Positions 47,311 to 56,152 of a stretch of 64,000 bases of DNA are shown piece by piece (the stretch's first letter is position 1; every line of letters begins with the position of its first letter). Location: positions 1 through 64,000 of the forward strand of contig NZ_CADCXY010000004.1 in the NCBI RefSeq assembly GCF_902806985.1, in the 5' to 3' direction. The position numbers were made by a program, and so were the translations under genes. Source of the DNA: Pseudidiomarina piscicola. GTDB lineage: Bacteria > Pseudomonadota > Gammaproteobacteria > Enterobacterales > Alteromonadaceae. Below the pieces are notes generated by a model. It saw only the letters and a program-made list of their open reading frames with translations, searched no databases and had not been told where the DNA came from.

Positions 47311-48438
47311 CTACCAGCCATTCACACGCGGCCAAAACACCAATTCGTTTTGGTCAGGTACCACATAGCCGTCGAATTGGCTGGCTGTGGCACAGGCATG
47401 GTTGGGTAAAATACGCACTTTTGTGCCGACCTCAAGCTGCGGTAACTTGCTCTTACTGCCTTTTCGCAGTTCGACAACACCATGTTCTTGACTGGTACTG
47501 CTAACAATAAGATCAGGGTAAGGGGTGCCATCCATCGCACAAACCACACCATACCCTTGGTCGACCTCTTGATTAGCGGTGCCACGATCGCGAGACAATG
47601 CCATCCATCCCGCATCTGTCATAATCCAACCTTTATCGGGGCGGTGGCCAATCACCGTTGCCACGACACTTATTGCAATGTCGTCTAACTGGCAAACATG
47701 CAAGCCAGCCATAACCAGATCTTGGAACACATAAACGCCAGCACGTACTTCCGTGATACCTGTGAGGTCTTTGGCAAAATGTGCCGTTGGGGTGGAGCCG
47801 ACACTTACTGTTTCACAGGGTAAGCCTGCGTCACGTAGGGCCTCACTCACTTTTACCGCAGTTGCCCGCTCGTGTTCAGCAGCTGCCTCTTTGGCTGCCT
47901 TGTCTGGGCAGTGATACGAGCCGCCGGCGTGCATTAAAATGCCTGAAAATTGCTTATTTTCTTGCAAAATACGTGCTATTTCGACGATTTTAGCATCACC
48001 TTCTCGTAACCCCGCGCGCTCACCATCACAGTCAATCTCAATTAACGCCGGTATCGACACATGATCGCGCTTGGCAAACGCCACCACTGCTTCTGCCTGG
48101 GCAACACTGTCTAGCAAAACTCGCAAGCACACGCCACCACGATGCAGCCGGGCGACCCGTGGTAATTTATCGGGACTGATTCCTACCGCATAGGTGATGT
48201 CGGTGAAGCCGTGCTCGGCAAAGTAGTCAGCTTCTTTAAGGGTCGACACCGTAATTGGGCCTGTTCCCTGGGCTGGAAAAAGGCGGCGCACTACGTCAAT
48301 CGACTTCGCTGTTTTGACGTGCGGCCGCAGGGGCACGCCAAGGGTATCCATATGGGCTTGCAGGCGATCAATATTGGCGCGCATTTTTTCGGGTTCAAGT
48401 AACAGGTAAGGCGTTGTCAGTTCTGCTAAGTTCATCAT
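47311..48438 (-). CDS. DSD1-type PLP enzyme (D-serine dehydratase/D-threonine aldolase family)
   Basis: Fold-type III PLP enzyme acting on D-amino acids. The ATG at 48438 is used (AGGTG about 8 bases upstream); the upstream in-frame start at 48462 is a TTG. The 375 residues contain the PLP lysine in RPHVKTAKSIDVVRR near the N-terminus, an alanine-racemase-like barrel, and the C-terminal zinc-site motif with a histidine and cysteine (RILPNHACATASQFD), which is typical of eukaryotic-type D-serine dehydratase and D-threonine aldolase. Substrate between the two cannot be chosen. It follows an operon of three oxidation genes on the same strand. Confidence 0.92.
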   Translation of the reverse strand: MMNLAELTTPYLLLEPEKMRANIDRLQAHMDTLGVPLRPHVKTAKSIDVVRRLFPAQGTGPITVSTLKEADYFAEHGFTDITYAVGISPDKLPRVARLHRGGVCLRVLLDSVAQAEAVVAFAKRDHVSIPALIEIDCDGERAGLREGDAKIVEIARILQENKQFSGILMHAGGSYHCPDKAAKEAAAEHERATAVKVSEALRDAGLPCETVSVGSTPTAHFAKDLTGITEVRAGVYVFQDLVMAGLHVCQLDDIAISVVATVIGHRPDKGWIMTDAGWMALSRDRGTANQEVDQGYGVVCAMDGTPYPDLIVSSTSQEHGVVELRKGSKSKLPQLEVGTKVRILPNHACATASQFDGYVVPDQNELVFWPRVNGW

Positions 48439-48473
48439 TGAATGTTCACCTTCTACAGCCAAAAGTAGGAGAA

Positions 48474-49580
48474 TTAGTCGGCTTGCTTTAGCGCCATGAC
48501 CGCGATCGCGTTTTCATGCAAGCTACTTAAATAAATACGACCAGCTACCTCGGCGGCGCCAGTCACCTGCGCATAACTACCGGCAGGATCTTGTAGGTTC
48601 TCAACCACGTTGCCACGACTATCGATTGCGATCACATGACCATAGTTTTTCGCTTGTGGACGAATAAAGCTCGGTAAGCGCTGAATCATTTTACGCACAT
48701 AAGGGTGATTTGAAAGACTATCTAACACCTCACTGCGCGGGCTAACTAAGCCCACCCAGAATTTACCATTTGGAGCGTCATTGATGTTGTCGGGGAAGCC
48801 TGGCAAGTTCTTAATTAAGGTCACCACTTCGCCATTGTTATGCGCGCCAATACCGATTTTTAAAATTCGATAGCTACCTGTCTCAACCACCAACAACCAT
48901 TGCTGATCATGACTCACTGCCACGCCATTGGCAAAGTGAAGCCCGCCTTGCACCGTATAAGTACGCCCTGTTTTTGGCTGGTACGCTAACACGCGACCGT
49001 TGCCGCTATGTTCCATGATATCCAGCAAACTCGCCTCATAGGTACCCACGCTAGCAGCCGGAAACTTCATCGAGGCATCGGAAAAGTAAACAGTGCCATC
49101 GGCAGCGATATCAACATCATCGGCATAACGCACAGCCACTCCGTCAACTTCTGTGACTAACAGTTCGAGCCCTTTCTCAAGCGACCAATGCATCAGCCCC
49201 TGATAGGCATCCGCTATCCATAGCCCACCGTCGTCGTCGAACTCAAGCCCCAGAGGGCGGCCACCGGTTGTCGTCAAGGTGGTAAAGCTACCATCGGCTT
49301 CCAGGCGCAAAATATCGCCGCTTAGCACGCCAAACACTGGGCGCCCCTGCGCATCAATGGCAATATCTTCTGGGCCCACTGAATTCGGCAGTACATGCCG
49401 CTCAACTTCCTGTAAGCGTTGATTCGGCGTAAACGCACCCACATACCCCCGGTCACGAGGCGCATTCCACGCGCGCGGTTCAATCGTTACGGGCCACAAC
49501 AACAGATAAGCCAACAGCACCAACACCACAAAAATAATCGAGTGTCGTAGCACATCCCCCAAACGCTGTTGCTTACTCAT
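48474..49580 (-). CDS. SMP-30/gluconolactonase/strictosidine-synthase-like protein
   Basis: Six-bladed beta-propeller hydrolase family, membrane-anchored. The 368 residues begin with a helix (IIFVVLVLLAYLLLWPVTIEP). Propeller repeats such as IDAQGRPVFGVLSGDILRL, LEFDDDGGLWIADAYQGL and DIAADGTVYFSDASMKF fit the strictosidine-synthase/APMAP-like branch, whose members act as lactonases or esterases. The start overlaps the upstream hydrolase gene by four bases, third gene of a Baeyer-Villiger monooxygenase operon. Lactone hydrolysis is a reasonable inference from context. Confidence 0.87.
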   Translation of the reverse strand: MSKQQRLGDVLRHSIIFVVLVLLAYLLLWPVTIEPRAWNAPRDRGYVGAFTPNQRLQEVERHVLPNSVGPEDIAIDAQGRPVFGVLSGDILRLEADGSFTTLTTTGGRPLGLEFDDDGGLWIADAYQGLMHWSLEKGLELLVTEVDGVAVRYADDVDIAADGTVYFSDASMKFPAASVGTYEASLLDIMEHSGNGRVLAYQPKTGRTYTVQGGLHFANGVAVSHDQQWLLVVETGSYRILKIGIGAHNNGEVVTLIKNLPGFPDNINDAPNGKFWVGLVSPRSEVLDSLSNHPYVRKMIQRLPSFIRPQAKNYGHVIAIDSRGNVVENLQDPAGSYAQVTGAAEVAGRIYLSSLHENAIAVMALKQAD

Positions 49581-50515
49581 TTTTCCAGTCCTTTTAGAAA
49601 GTCTTGCACTCTTTTTGCGGTCTGTTCTGGCCGTTCTACCATAGGCATGTGACCTACCCCTTCAAGAATAGAGAGCTCACTGTGAGGTAGTTGTTGATGC
49701 CAAATGGTGGCGCTGGATACGTCCAGTAATTGATCAGCCTCGCCCCATACAATTAGCGTCGGAGCCTGCACTAAATTTAACCGCTGCTCAACCTGATCAA
49801 AATGACGAAAGTCTTCTGCTATTTGGGCGAATTGTGCTTTACGCTTTTCATATTCGGCGGCCATTCCTCGCAGCACGAACTCAGGCACATAGGGCGGCTC
49901 GGCCATCGTCATCGCATAAAAGGCTTTGAAGTCTTGCCACGACTTAATTAGAAACGGCGACTTACCTTGGCGAAATAGACGTTCGGCAGGGCTTGGCTCG
50001 GGGGCTTCGACCCCAGCAGGATCAATCACGACTAAAGCGCTTAAGCGCTGCGGGTAGTCTAAAGCGAAGTTTGCGGCAATTAGACCGCCCATGGAATTGC
50101 CGATAAACGTCGCTTGCTCAATAGCCAGCGCATTTAGCAAACCCTCAAGGCGCGCAGCCTGAACACTTGGCCGATAACTCCACTGCGGATCAAAACCTGT
50201 TTTACCATGTCCTGGAAGGTCAGGAATCAGAATATTAAAATCAGTACTCAGTTGATTGGCAAACCGCAACCACAACTCTTTCGATGCAGTGTAGCCATGC
50301 AACAATACTAAAGTAGGTGCATCAGCACTCGTTGCAGGGCGCTGATACACTGAAAACTGCACATCGCCGACGGCTATCGACTGCTCGTCAAAGCCATACA
50401 GGGCTGCCTCCAACTGTTGCGTATTATGGTACACCCATTGCCCAGTTGCGGGATGCCAGGTTGCGCCCCATAACAGAAGAACGATAACCCCCAACGTCAG
50501 TAAAAGCTTTTTCAT
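49577..50515 (-). CDS. membrane-anchored alpha/beta hydrolase
   Basis: Serine hydrolase (312 residues) with an N-terminal hydrophobic anchor (LLLTLGVIVLLLWGATW). Fold motifs are LVLLHGYTASKELW, the nucleophile elbow FIGNSMGGLIAANFA, an acid in VWGEADQLLDVSS and a histidine in EGVGHMPMVERP, giving a Ser-Asp-His triad. It overlaps the genes on both sides by four bases. Its role may be to open the ester or lactone made by the monooxygenase. Confidence 0.92.
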   Translation of the reverse strand: MKKLLLTLGVIVLLLWGATWHPATGQWVYHNTQQLEAALYGFDEQSIAVGDVQFSVYQRPATSADAPTLVLLHGYTASKELWLRFANQLSTDFNILIPDLPGHGKTGFDPQWSYRPSVQAARLEGLLNALAIEQATFIGNSMGGLIAANFALDYPQRLSALVVIDPAGVEAPEPSPAERLFRQGKSPFLIKSWQDFKAFYAMTMAEPPYVPEFVLRGMAAEYEKRKAQFAQIAEDFRHFDQVEQRLNLVQAPTLIVWGEADQLLDVSSATIWHQQLPHSELSILEGVGHMPMVERPEQTAKRVQDFLKGLEK

Positions 50516-51990
50516 TGTTGTTCTCCGTCACGAAACTGATGATGTTGTGGTTTAAAACGTTGCGCCAGCAGCCGGTAAACAAAACTAAAGCCAGGAAACA
50601 TTGCGGTTACTTTACCACTTTTACTTTGATACCAGCTTTCACAGCCACCGGTTTGCCAGACCGTTTTGGCCATTTCACGATGAATCATGTCGGTGTAGGC
50701 CTGCTCCGCTTGCTCGGTGACTTCGATGCTTTGTTTTTGCCGGCGCTGCAGCTCTTCAAGTGCGCGCATGATGTAATACATTTGCGATTCAATGACGAAA
50801 ATAGCTGAGGTGTGGCCAATTCCTGTGTTTGGCCCGGTGACTAAAAATAGATTTGGGAAGCCCGGCATGGTGGTGCCCATGTACGCGCGTGGAAAGTCGG
50901 CCCATGCTTCGTCTAAACGCTTTTGCTCGCGGCCTATCACGTCAAAACCGAGAGCCCCGTCGGTCGCTTTAAAGCCTGTAGAGTAGACCACGAGATCGAG
51001 CTCTAGCTCAGTACCTTGGGCCGTCAGGATCCCGTTTTCGGTGAAACCCGCAATACCATCAGTTTTGATATGCAAAGTGACATTATCACGAGATAGCGCC
51101 GGATACAGCGTGTTTGACACGATGATACGCTTACAGCCGATACGATAGTCAGGGGTTAGTTGACGGCGCAGCTGTGCATTTGGCACTTGCTTTTTTAAGT
51201 GTTTAAGCGCTTCTCGCTCGGCAAATACTTTCATCAAGGTTTTGGAGTATTTGAACGCCAGCACACGCCATTCGAGAGTCCAGTAAATTGATTTACGCAA
51301 CAACTGATAAAAGAAGTTAATTTTTAATAGCCGTTGAAATCGCGGAGAAAACTTACGATCGGGGCGTGGCATTACCCAATGCGGTGACCTCTGAAACACA
51401 TGCAACTCGGCCACCTTGTCGGCAATCGCCGGAATCACCTGAGCGGCACTGGCACCACTGCCGATCACCGCAACTTTTTTGCCAACGTAGTCAACACTGT
51501 GGTCCCACTGGTTGGTATGAAAGCTCTTGCCTTTGAAGCTGGCACGCTGCGGGAAGTCGGGGATCATTGGGTTACTTAACGGACCTTGAGCGCTAATCAC
51601 TGATCTGGCAAAGTAAACGCCATGGTCCGTGGTAATTTGCCAACAGCTTCGCTCTTCAAGCCACCGAAGCTCGGTCACGGTGCGATTTAAATGCACTTTA
51701 TTAGCCAGCTCATGTTTCGCTAAAACGTGCTTGGTGTAGGCTTCAAGTTCAGGTTGTGCAGCAAACATTTGCGACCACGGATAGGGTTCGCTTGCCAGCG
51801 AGTACAAAGGTGATGGCACATCAACCTGGGCTCCGGGATAAGAGTTTTGGCACCAAGTGCCACCCATAAAGCCGCGGCGCTCAAGCATTAGAAAGTTGTT
51901 AATACCGCGCTTTTTAAGCTGCAAAGCAGCAGATTGGCCACCAAAACCGGTACCAATAATAATGACCTCATAATTCCCTTGAGTAACCAC
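50512..51990 (-). CDS. Baeyer-Villiger-type flavin monooxygenase
   Basis: FAD- and NADPH-dependent monooxygenase. GTG start at 51990. The 492 residues have the FAD site IIIGTGFGGQSAALQL, the second Rossmann motif VAVIGSGASAAQVIPAIA and the Baeyer-Villiger fingerprint FxGxxxHxxxWD (FKGKSFHTNQWD) near residue 150, which separates these enzymes from ordinary N/S-oxidising FMOs. Such enzymes insert oxygen next to a ketone to give an ester or lactone. It heads an operon with an alpha/beta hydrolase and an SMP-30-like protein. The natural ketone is not known. Confidence 0.93.
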   Translation of the reverse strand: MVTQGNYEVIIIGTGFGGQSAALQLKKRGINNFLMLERRGFMGGTWCQNSYPGAQVDVPSPLYSLASEPYPWSQMFAAQPELEAYTKHVLAKHELANKVHLNRTVTELRWLEERSCWQITTDHGVYFARSVISAQGPLSNPMIPDFPQRASFKGKSFHTNQWDHSVDYVGKKVAVIGSGASAAQVIPAIADKVAELHVFQRSPHWVMPRPDRKFSPRFQRLLKINFFYQLLRKSIYWTLEWRVLAFKYSKTLMKVFAEREALKHLKKQVPNAQLRRQLTPDYRIGCKRIIVSNTLYPALSRDNVTLHIKTDGIAGFTENGILTAQGTELELDLVVYSTGFKATDGALGFDVIGREQKRLDEAWADFPRAYMGTTMPGFPNLFLVTGPNTGIGHTSAIFVIESQMYYIMRALEELQRRQKQSIEVTEQAEQAYTDMIHREMAKTVWQTGGCESWYQSKSGKVTAMFPGFSFVYRLLAQRFKPQHHQFRDGEQQ

Positions 51991-52098
51991 CGTAAGCGCC
52001 TATTTATTGTTAGTCTTTATAGGTTTAAATTAACGGTTTTACGCAATATATTCTACACTTGATGGAAATAATCATCGTTTTTAGGCTGTTGCAGATTT

Positions 52099-53793
52099 AT
52101 GTCGAATAAAAGTCAAACAAGCATTTGTGAAAGTAATTTCCGTAAACTCTGTGACGATAACCAAGCCATGTCGATTCAAGGCTACGATGCTGAAGGCAAG
52201 GTGGTTTATTGGAATTCGGCATCAGAAAAAATGTACGGCTATTCAGCGGCAGAGGCGTTGGGTAAAACTTTATACGAGTTAATTATTCCAGCGCCAATGC
52301 AAGACGACGTGAAAGCCGCCGTTGCATGGATGTTTGAACATCGTGAAGGGATTCCTGCTGCGCGACTCGACTTACAGCATAAATCCGGCAGCCCGGTCCC
52401 CGTTTATTCAAGTCATACCGTGGTTGAGGTCGCCGATCAACAACCCATTATGTTTTGTATGGACGCCGACTTGCGGGCGCTGGAAGTTGTCGAAGCGGAA
52501 GTACAACGACTCTCATACTTTGATTCACTAACCGAACTTCCCAACCGCCGTTTGCTGCTTGAGCGACTCGATGGGCTGACTAAAGCGCCTGTACTCGAGC
52601 GTAATATCAGCGCTCTCATGCTAATTGATATTGATAATTTTCATAGTATCAATGATAGCTTAGGCTTCGATATTGGTGACCAGGTTTTAACTCACTGCGC
52701 TAAACGGTTAAAAAAGCTGTCGGACACCCAAGATGGCTTAGCGCGGCTAGGTAAGGACGAATTCATTTTCGTCTACTCGGACTTAGGCCAAGACATGGCG
52801 CAAGCGGCGACCCAAGCAGAACAATGTGCTCGCTGTATTTTAGAGGCCTTACACCACCCAATTACGCTCAACAAATCAATCCACAAGCTGAATGTACGTA
52901 TTGGTATAACACTCTTTGGCCATTCGGGCCGTGTTGCTGGAAGCACGCTTATTAGCCAGGCGGATATCGCTTTAAAGGCTGCTAAACAGCAGGCCGATGA
53001 CAATATCAGCTTCTTCGATCGCACCATGCAAGATGCCCTGCACCAGCGCCTAAAGCTATCGCAGGCCCTTAACCATGCTATTGCCGAGCAACAGCTGTCT
53101 ATTGTCTACCAGCCGCAAGTGGATAGTCAGCAGCAGTTGCTAAGCTGCGAGGCGCTGCTCCGCTGGGAACACCCCGAGTTCGGTACCGTTGCTCCGGCAG
53201 ACTTTATTCCTATTGCGGAAGCCAATGGCAGCATCGTGGAGATTGGTGAATGGGTGCTAGAGTCATGTGTGCAAACCTTGGTAGAGTGGTCAAAGCAACC
53301 TAAATTTGCTGATTTATCATTGGCCATAAATGTCAGTGCTATGCAATTTCGTCAGACTAATTTTGTTGAGCGCGTACAACAGTGTATCGAACGTTCCGGC
53401 GTCGATCCCACCAAGCTGCGCTTCGAATTAACCGAGAGCTTGATGGCCGATGACATCGGTCGCATTACGCAACAAATGACACAATTACGAGCTTTGGGCA
53501 TTTCATTATCACTTGATGACTTTGGCACGGGCTATGCGTCACTCGCTTATTTAACGCAACTGCCCCTTGATGAACTAAAAATCGATCGCGCGTTCGTAAA
53601 TGATCTGGAGCATGACGGCAAAGGTGCATTGCTGGCCAAGACTATTATTAGCCTTGGCCAAAGCATGAACTTAGCGGTTATCGCCGAAGGCGTTGAAACA
53701 CAAGCACAATTTTTACGACTGCAAGAGCTTGGCTGTGAGCTTTTTCAAGGGTATCTCTTTGGCCGACCCAGCCGCACCGTTTCGCCTCCTTGA
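52099..53793 (+). CDS. PAS-GGDEF-EAL protein, degenerate GGDEF and intact EAL
   Basis: Cytoplasmic cyclic di-GMP protein, 564 residues. PAS (about 15-130, AEGKVVYWNSASEKMYGYS), a GGDEF domain (about 135-300) whose active-site motif reads LGKDEF and whose I-site is DTQD, and EAL (about 310-560) with EALLRWEHP, ESLMADDIG, DDFGTGYASLAYL and AEGVETQAQ. Loss of the second glycine of GGDEF should remove cyclase activity, while the EAL residues are all present, so phosphodiesterase activity is likely with the GGDEF domain regulatory. It is divergent from the monooxygenase operon. Confidence 0.93.
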   Translation: MSNKSQTSICESNFRKLCDDNQAMSIQGYDAEGKVVYWNSASEKMYGYSAAEALGKTLYELIIPAPMQDDVKAAVAWMFEHREGIPAARLDLQHKSGSPVPVYSSHTVVEVADQQPIMFCMDADLRALEVVEAEVQRLSYFDSLTELPNRRLLLERLDGLTKAPVLERNISALMLIDIDNFHSINDSLGFDIGDQVLTHCAKRLKKLSDTQDGLARLGKDEFIFVYSDLGQDMAQAATQAEQCARCILEALHHPITLNKSIHKLNVRIGITLFGHSGRVAGSTLISQADIALKAAKQQADDNISFFDRTMQDALHQRLKLSQALNHAIAEQQLSIVYQPQVDSQQQLLSCEALLRWEHPEFGTVAPADFIPIAEANGSIVEIGEWVLESCVQTLVEWSKQPKFADLSLAINVSAMQFRQTNFVERVQQCIERSGVDPTKLRFELTESLMADDIGRITQQMTQLRALGISLSLDDFGTGYASLAYLTQLPLDELKIDRAFVNDLEHDGKGALLAKTIISLGQSMNLAVIAEGVETQAQFLRLQELGCELFQGYLFGRPSRTVSPP

Positions 53794-53794
53794 G

Positions 53795-54997
53795 TTACGC
53801 CTCGCGCTGGGGCAAGTAACGCATCGTCAGGGTAGATAGCCCAAGTAAGACCGTCGACACGACAAGGCAGGCAATGAAGCCAAAGCTTTGATAGATCCAA
53901 CCTGACAGTACGGTGCCAACTAGGCGCCCAGCCGCATTCGCCATGTAATAGAAGCCAACGTCCAACGAAACACCATCGTTTCGAGCATAGGAAACAATCA
54001 AAAAACTATGCAGCGAAGAGTTCACCGCAAACAAGACACAAAACGCACCCAGCCCAAGCATGATACTGGCAGCAACAGGCCATTGCTGCCACAACGCAAA
54101 ACTCAACAACAAGGGGCTCAAACTTAGTGCAGCGCCCCATGCCAATGCTTGTCGGCGTGGGCTTAAATCAGCATTTCGCGTTAGCTTCGGTGCACCGCCT
54201 TGCACGAAACCATAACCGATCAGCCACGCTGCGAGAAAGCTCCCCACTTGCCAATGATTCCAGTCGAGCTGACTGGCAAGAAACACCGGCAACGCCACTA
54301 CGAACCAAACATCTCGCGCTCCGAAGAGCAAAAAACGCGCCAGCGACAAAACATTAATGGGCTGACTTTTTGACAGTAGGTCACTGAATTTAGGTTTGTA
54401 ACGTGAGCGCCCTGTCTCTTTAGTTAAATAAACAAGACTCACCGCCCAAACCATGGCGAGCATGAGCATCATCGCTAACATCGCACCTTGGAAGCCTAAC
54501 CACGTTAGCAACACACCCCCGAGAAAAAAGCCCACGCCCTTAAGCGCATTTTTCGAGCCCGTGAGCAGTGCGACCCATTTATATAAGCGCCCTTGTTGCT
54601 GGTCAGGAACGAGCAATTTTATGGTGCTTTTGGCACTCATCTTATTGAGGTCTTTGGCGATGCCGGACAATGCTTGCGCGGCCATCACCCAAGCCACCGT
54701 TAACAAGCCATCAGGAAGCAACAGCATACCTAAGGCGGCCACCTGTAAACCTAAGCCAATATTCATCGAGCGATTTAAGCCCCAGCGCGACCCTAACCAA
54801 CCACCGAATAGATTCGTCACAACGCCAAAGAACTCGTAAAACAAAAACAGCATGGCGACTTCGAGCGCACTGTAGCCGAGCTGATGGAAATGCAGCACCA
54901 CCAGCATTCGAAGCGCCCCGTCGGTTAACGTAAACGCCCAGTAATTGGTCGTTACCAATAAGTACTGACGTACCGCCGACGATAACTGACTTAGCAT
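53795..54997 (-). CDS. arsJ: organoarsenical efflux MFS transporter ArsJ
   Basis: Major-facilitator permease that exports 1-arseno-3-phosphoglycerate. Started at the ATG 54997, with AGGTAGGTGC just upstream inside the end of the GAPDH gene; the longer frame from 55045 has no family support. The 400 residues give about 12 helices and the ArsJ signature [20 protein letters not shown] at the start, then [19 protein letters not shown]. It overlaps the GAPDH gene by 7 bases, so the pair is translationally coupled: the dehydrogenase makes the arseno-compound, ArsJ expels it. Confidence 0.94.
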   Translation of the reverse strand: MLSQLSSAVRQYLLVTTNYWAFTLTDGALRMLVVLHFHQLGYSALEVAMLFLFYEFFGVVTNLFGGWLGSRWGLNRSMNIGLGLQVAALGMLLLPDGLLTVAWVMAAQALSGIAKDLNKMSAKSTIKLLVPDQQQGRLYKWVALLTGSKNALKGVGFFLGGVLLTWLGFQGAMLAMMLMLAMVWAVSLVYLTKETGRSRYKPKFSDLLSKSQPINVLSLARFLLFGARDVWFVVALPVFLASQLDWNHWQVGSFLAAWLIGYGFVQGGAPKLTRNADLSPRRQALAWGAALSLSPLLLSFALWQQWPVAASIMLGLGAFCVLFAVNSSLHSFLIVSYARNDGVSLDVGFYYMANAAGRLVGTVLSGWIYQSFGFIACLVVSTVLLGLSTLTMRYLPQREA

Positions 54998-55992
54998 GCA
55001 CCTACCTTCGCTACTAGTTCTACCGCACGGTTGGCATAGCCCCATTCATTGTCATACCAAGCATAAACTTTTACATGAGTGCCGTTAATTACCCGCGTTG
55101 ACAATGCGTCGACAATACTTGAACGAGGATCCGTACGATAATCAATCGATACTAAAGGCCGCTCTTCATAACCTAAAATCCCTTTCAGTTCACCGGCCGC
55201 TGCTTCTTTTAGTAAGTTGTTCACTTCCTCGACACTGGTCGCGCGTTCCATTTCAAACACACAGTCTGTCAACGAGGCATTGGCAAGAGGCACCCGTACC
55301 GCGTGGCCATCTAAGCGCCCTTTCAGCTCTGGGAATATTTCAATAATTGCCGTTGCTGATCCGGTCGATGTCGGAATAAGGCTCTCGCCACACGCGCGTG
55401 CCCGACGCAGGTCTTTATGCGGCGCATCTATAATGGTTTGCGTATTTGTCACCGAGTGAATGGTGGTTAGTGAGCCATGCTTAATACCAATGGCCTCATG
55501 CAACACTTTCACCACAGGTGCCAAGCAATTCGTGGTACACGAGGCAGCAGTGATAATTTGATGCTGAGCGGGGTCAAAAAGATAGTCATTCACCCCCAAC
55601 ACTAGGTTCAGCGCTCCCGGCTCTTTCACTGGTGCCGACACCACCACGCGTTTGACGCCTTGGGCTAAGTAATCATTAAGTAGTTTGACTGTTTTCATCT
55701 TGCCCGATGCTTCAAGCACAATGTCACAGGCACTCCAGTCGTTCTCTGCAATGCTTTGGTGCTGGGTGAAGGCTAGACCTTTGCCGCCAACACTTAGTCG
55801 TCCGTCTGCCGCGCTGACCTCTCGCGACCAGGTTCCATGTACCGAGTCGAATTTAAGTAGATGAGCAAAGGTTTCCGCACTGCCGCCTGGGTCATTGACC
55901 TGAATCACTTCTAGGTCGTCACGCTCTGCTGCTAAACGCAGCGCTAAGCGGCCAATACGGCCTAAGCCGTTGATACCTATTTTTATCGTCAT
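54991..55992 (-). CDS. ArsJ-associated glyceraldehyde-3-phosphate dehydrogenase
   Basis: Type I GAPDH used in arsenate resistance. In the ArsJ system it makes 1-arseno-3-phosphoglycerate from glyceraldehyde-3-phosphate and arsenate. The 333 residues have the NAD motif [18 protein letters not shown], the catalytic SCTTNCLAP (Cys) and a conserved histidine in [12 protein letters not shown], and the C-terminal [16 protein letters not shown]. Standard length. It sits directly before arsJ; no arsR, arsC or arsB is in the window. Repeat element C lies 19 bases before its ATG. Confidence 0.94.
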   Translation of the reverse strand: MTIKIGINGLGRIGRLALRLAAERDDLEVIQVNDPGGSAETFAHLLKFDSVHGTWSREVSAADGRLSVGGKGLAFTQHQSIAENDWSACDIVLEASGKMKTVKLLNDYLAQGVKRVVVSAPVKEPGALNLVLGVNDYLFDPAQHQIITAASCTTNCLAPVVKVLHEAIGIKHGSLTTIHSVTNTQTIIDAPHKDLRRARACGESLIPTSTGSATAIIEIFPELKGRLDGHAVRVPLANASLTDCVFEMERATSVEEVNNLLKEAAAGELKGILGYEERPLVSIDYRTDPRSSIVDALSTRVINGTHVKVYAWYDNEWGYANRAVELVAKVGAC

Positions 55993-56011
55993 AGCGTTAC
56001 CTTGTAGATGC

Positions 56012-56068
56012 GATGTTGGATGTTCTGTTTTGGTTCAAGCACATAGCGACTAGCTAACATCGAACATC
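56012..56068. repeat. heptad-based inverted repeat C upstream of the ArsJ-associated GAPDH gene
   Basis: GATGTTGGATGTT at 56012-56024 pairs with its near-reverse-complement AACATCGAACATC at 56056-56068 (12 of 13). Each arm is two copies of a 7-base unit. The 31-base spacer has no clear structure. The near end is 19 bases from the GAPDH ATG. Unit sequence differs from elements A and B, but the layout is the same. Confidence 0.65.
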
Positions 56069-56152
56069 TTTGGTTTGCAACTCCAACTTTAATATTGGCG
56101 CGATTTAACTTAAACTTAACCAGTTACTAAAAGTCGCTTAAAAGGCCACACG

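Noticed and set aside
56012-56068. ArsR operator reading of the repeat upstream of the GAPDH gene
   Set aside because: The arms are 7-base units 31 bases apart, unlike the short AT-rich dyads known for ArsR; no ArsR is nearby.
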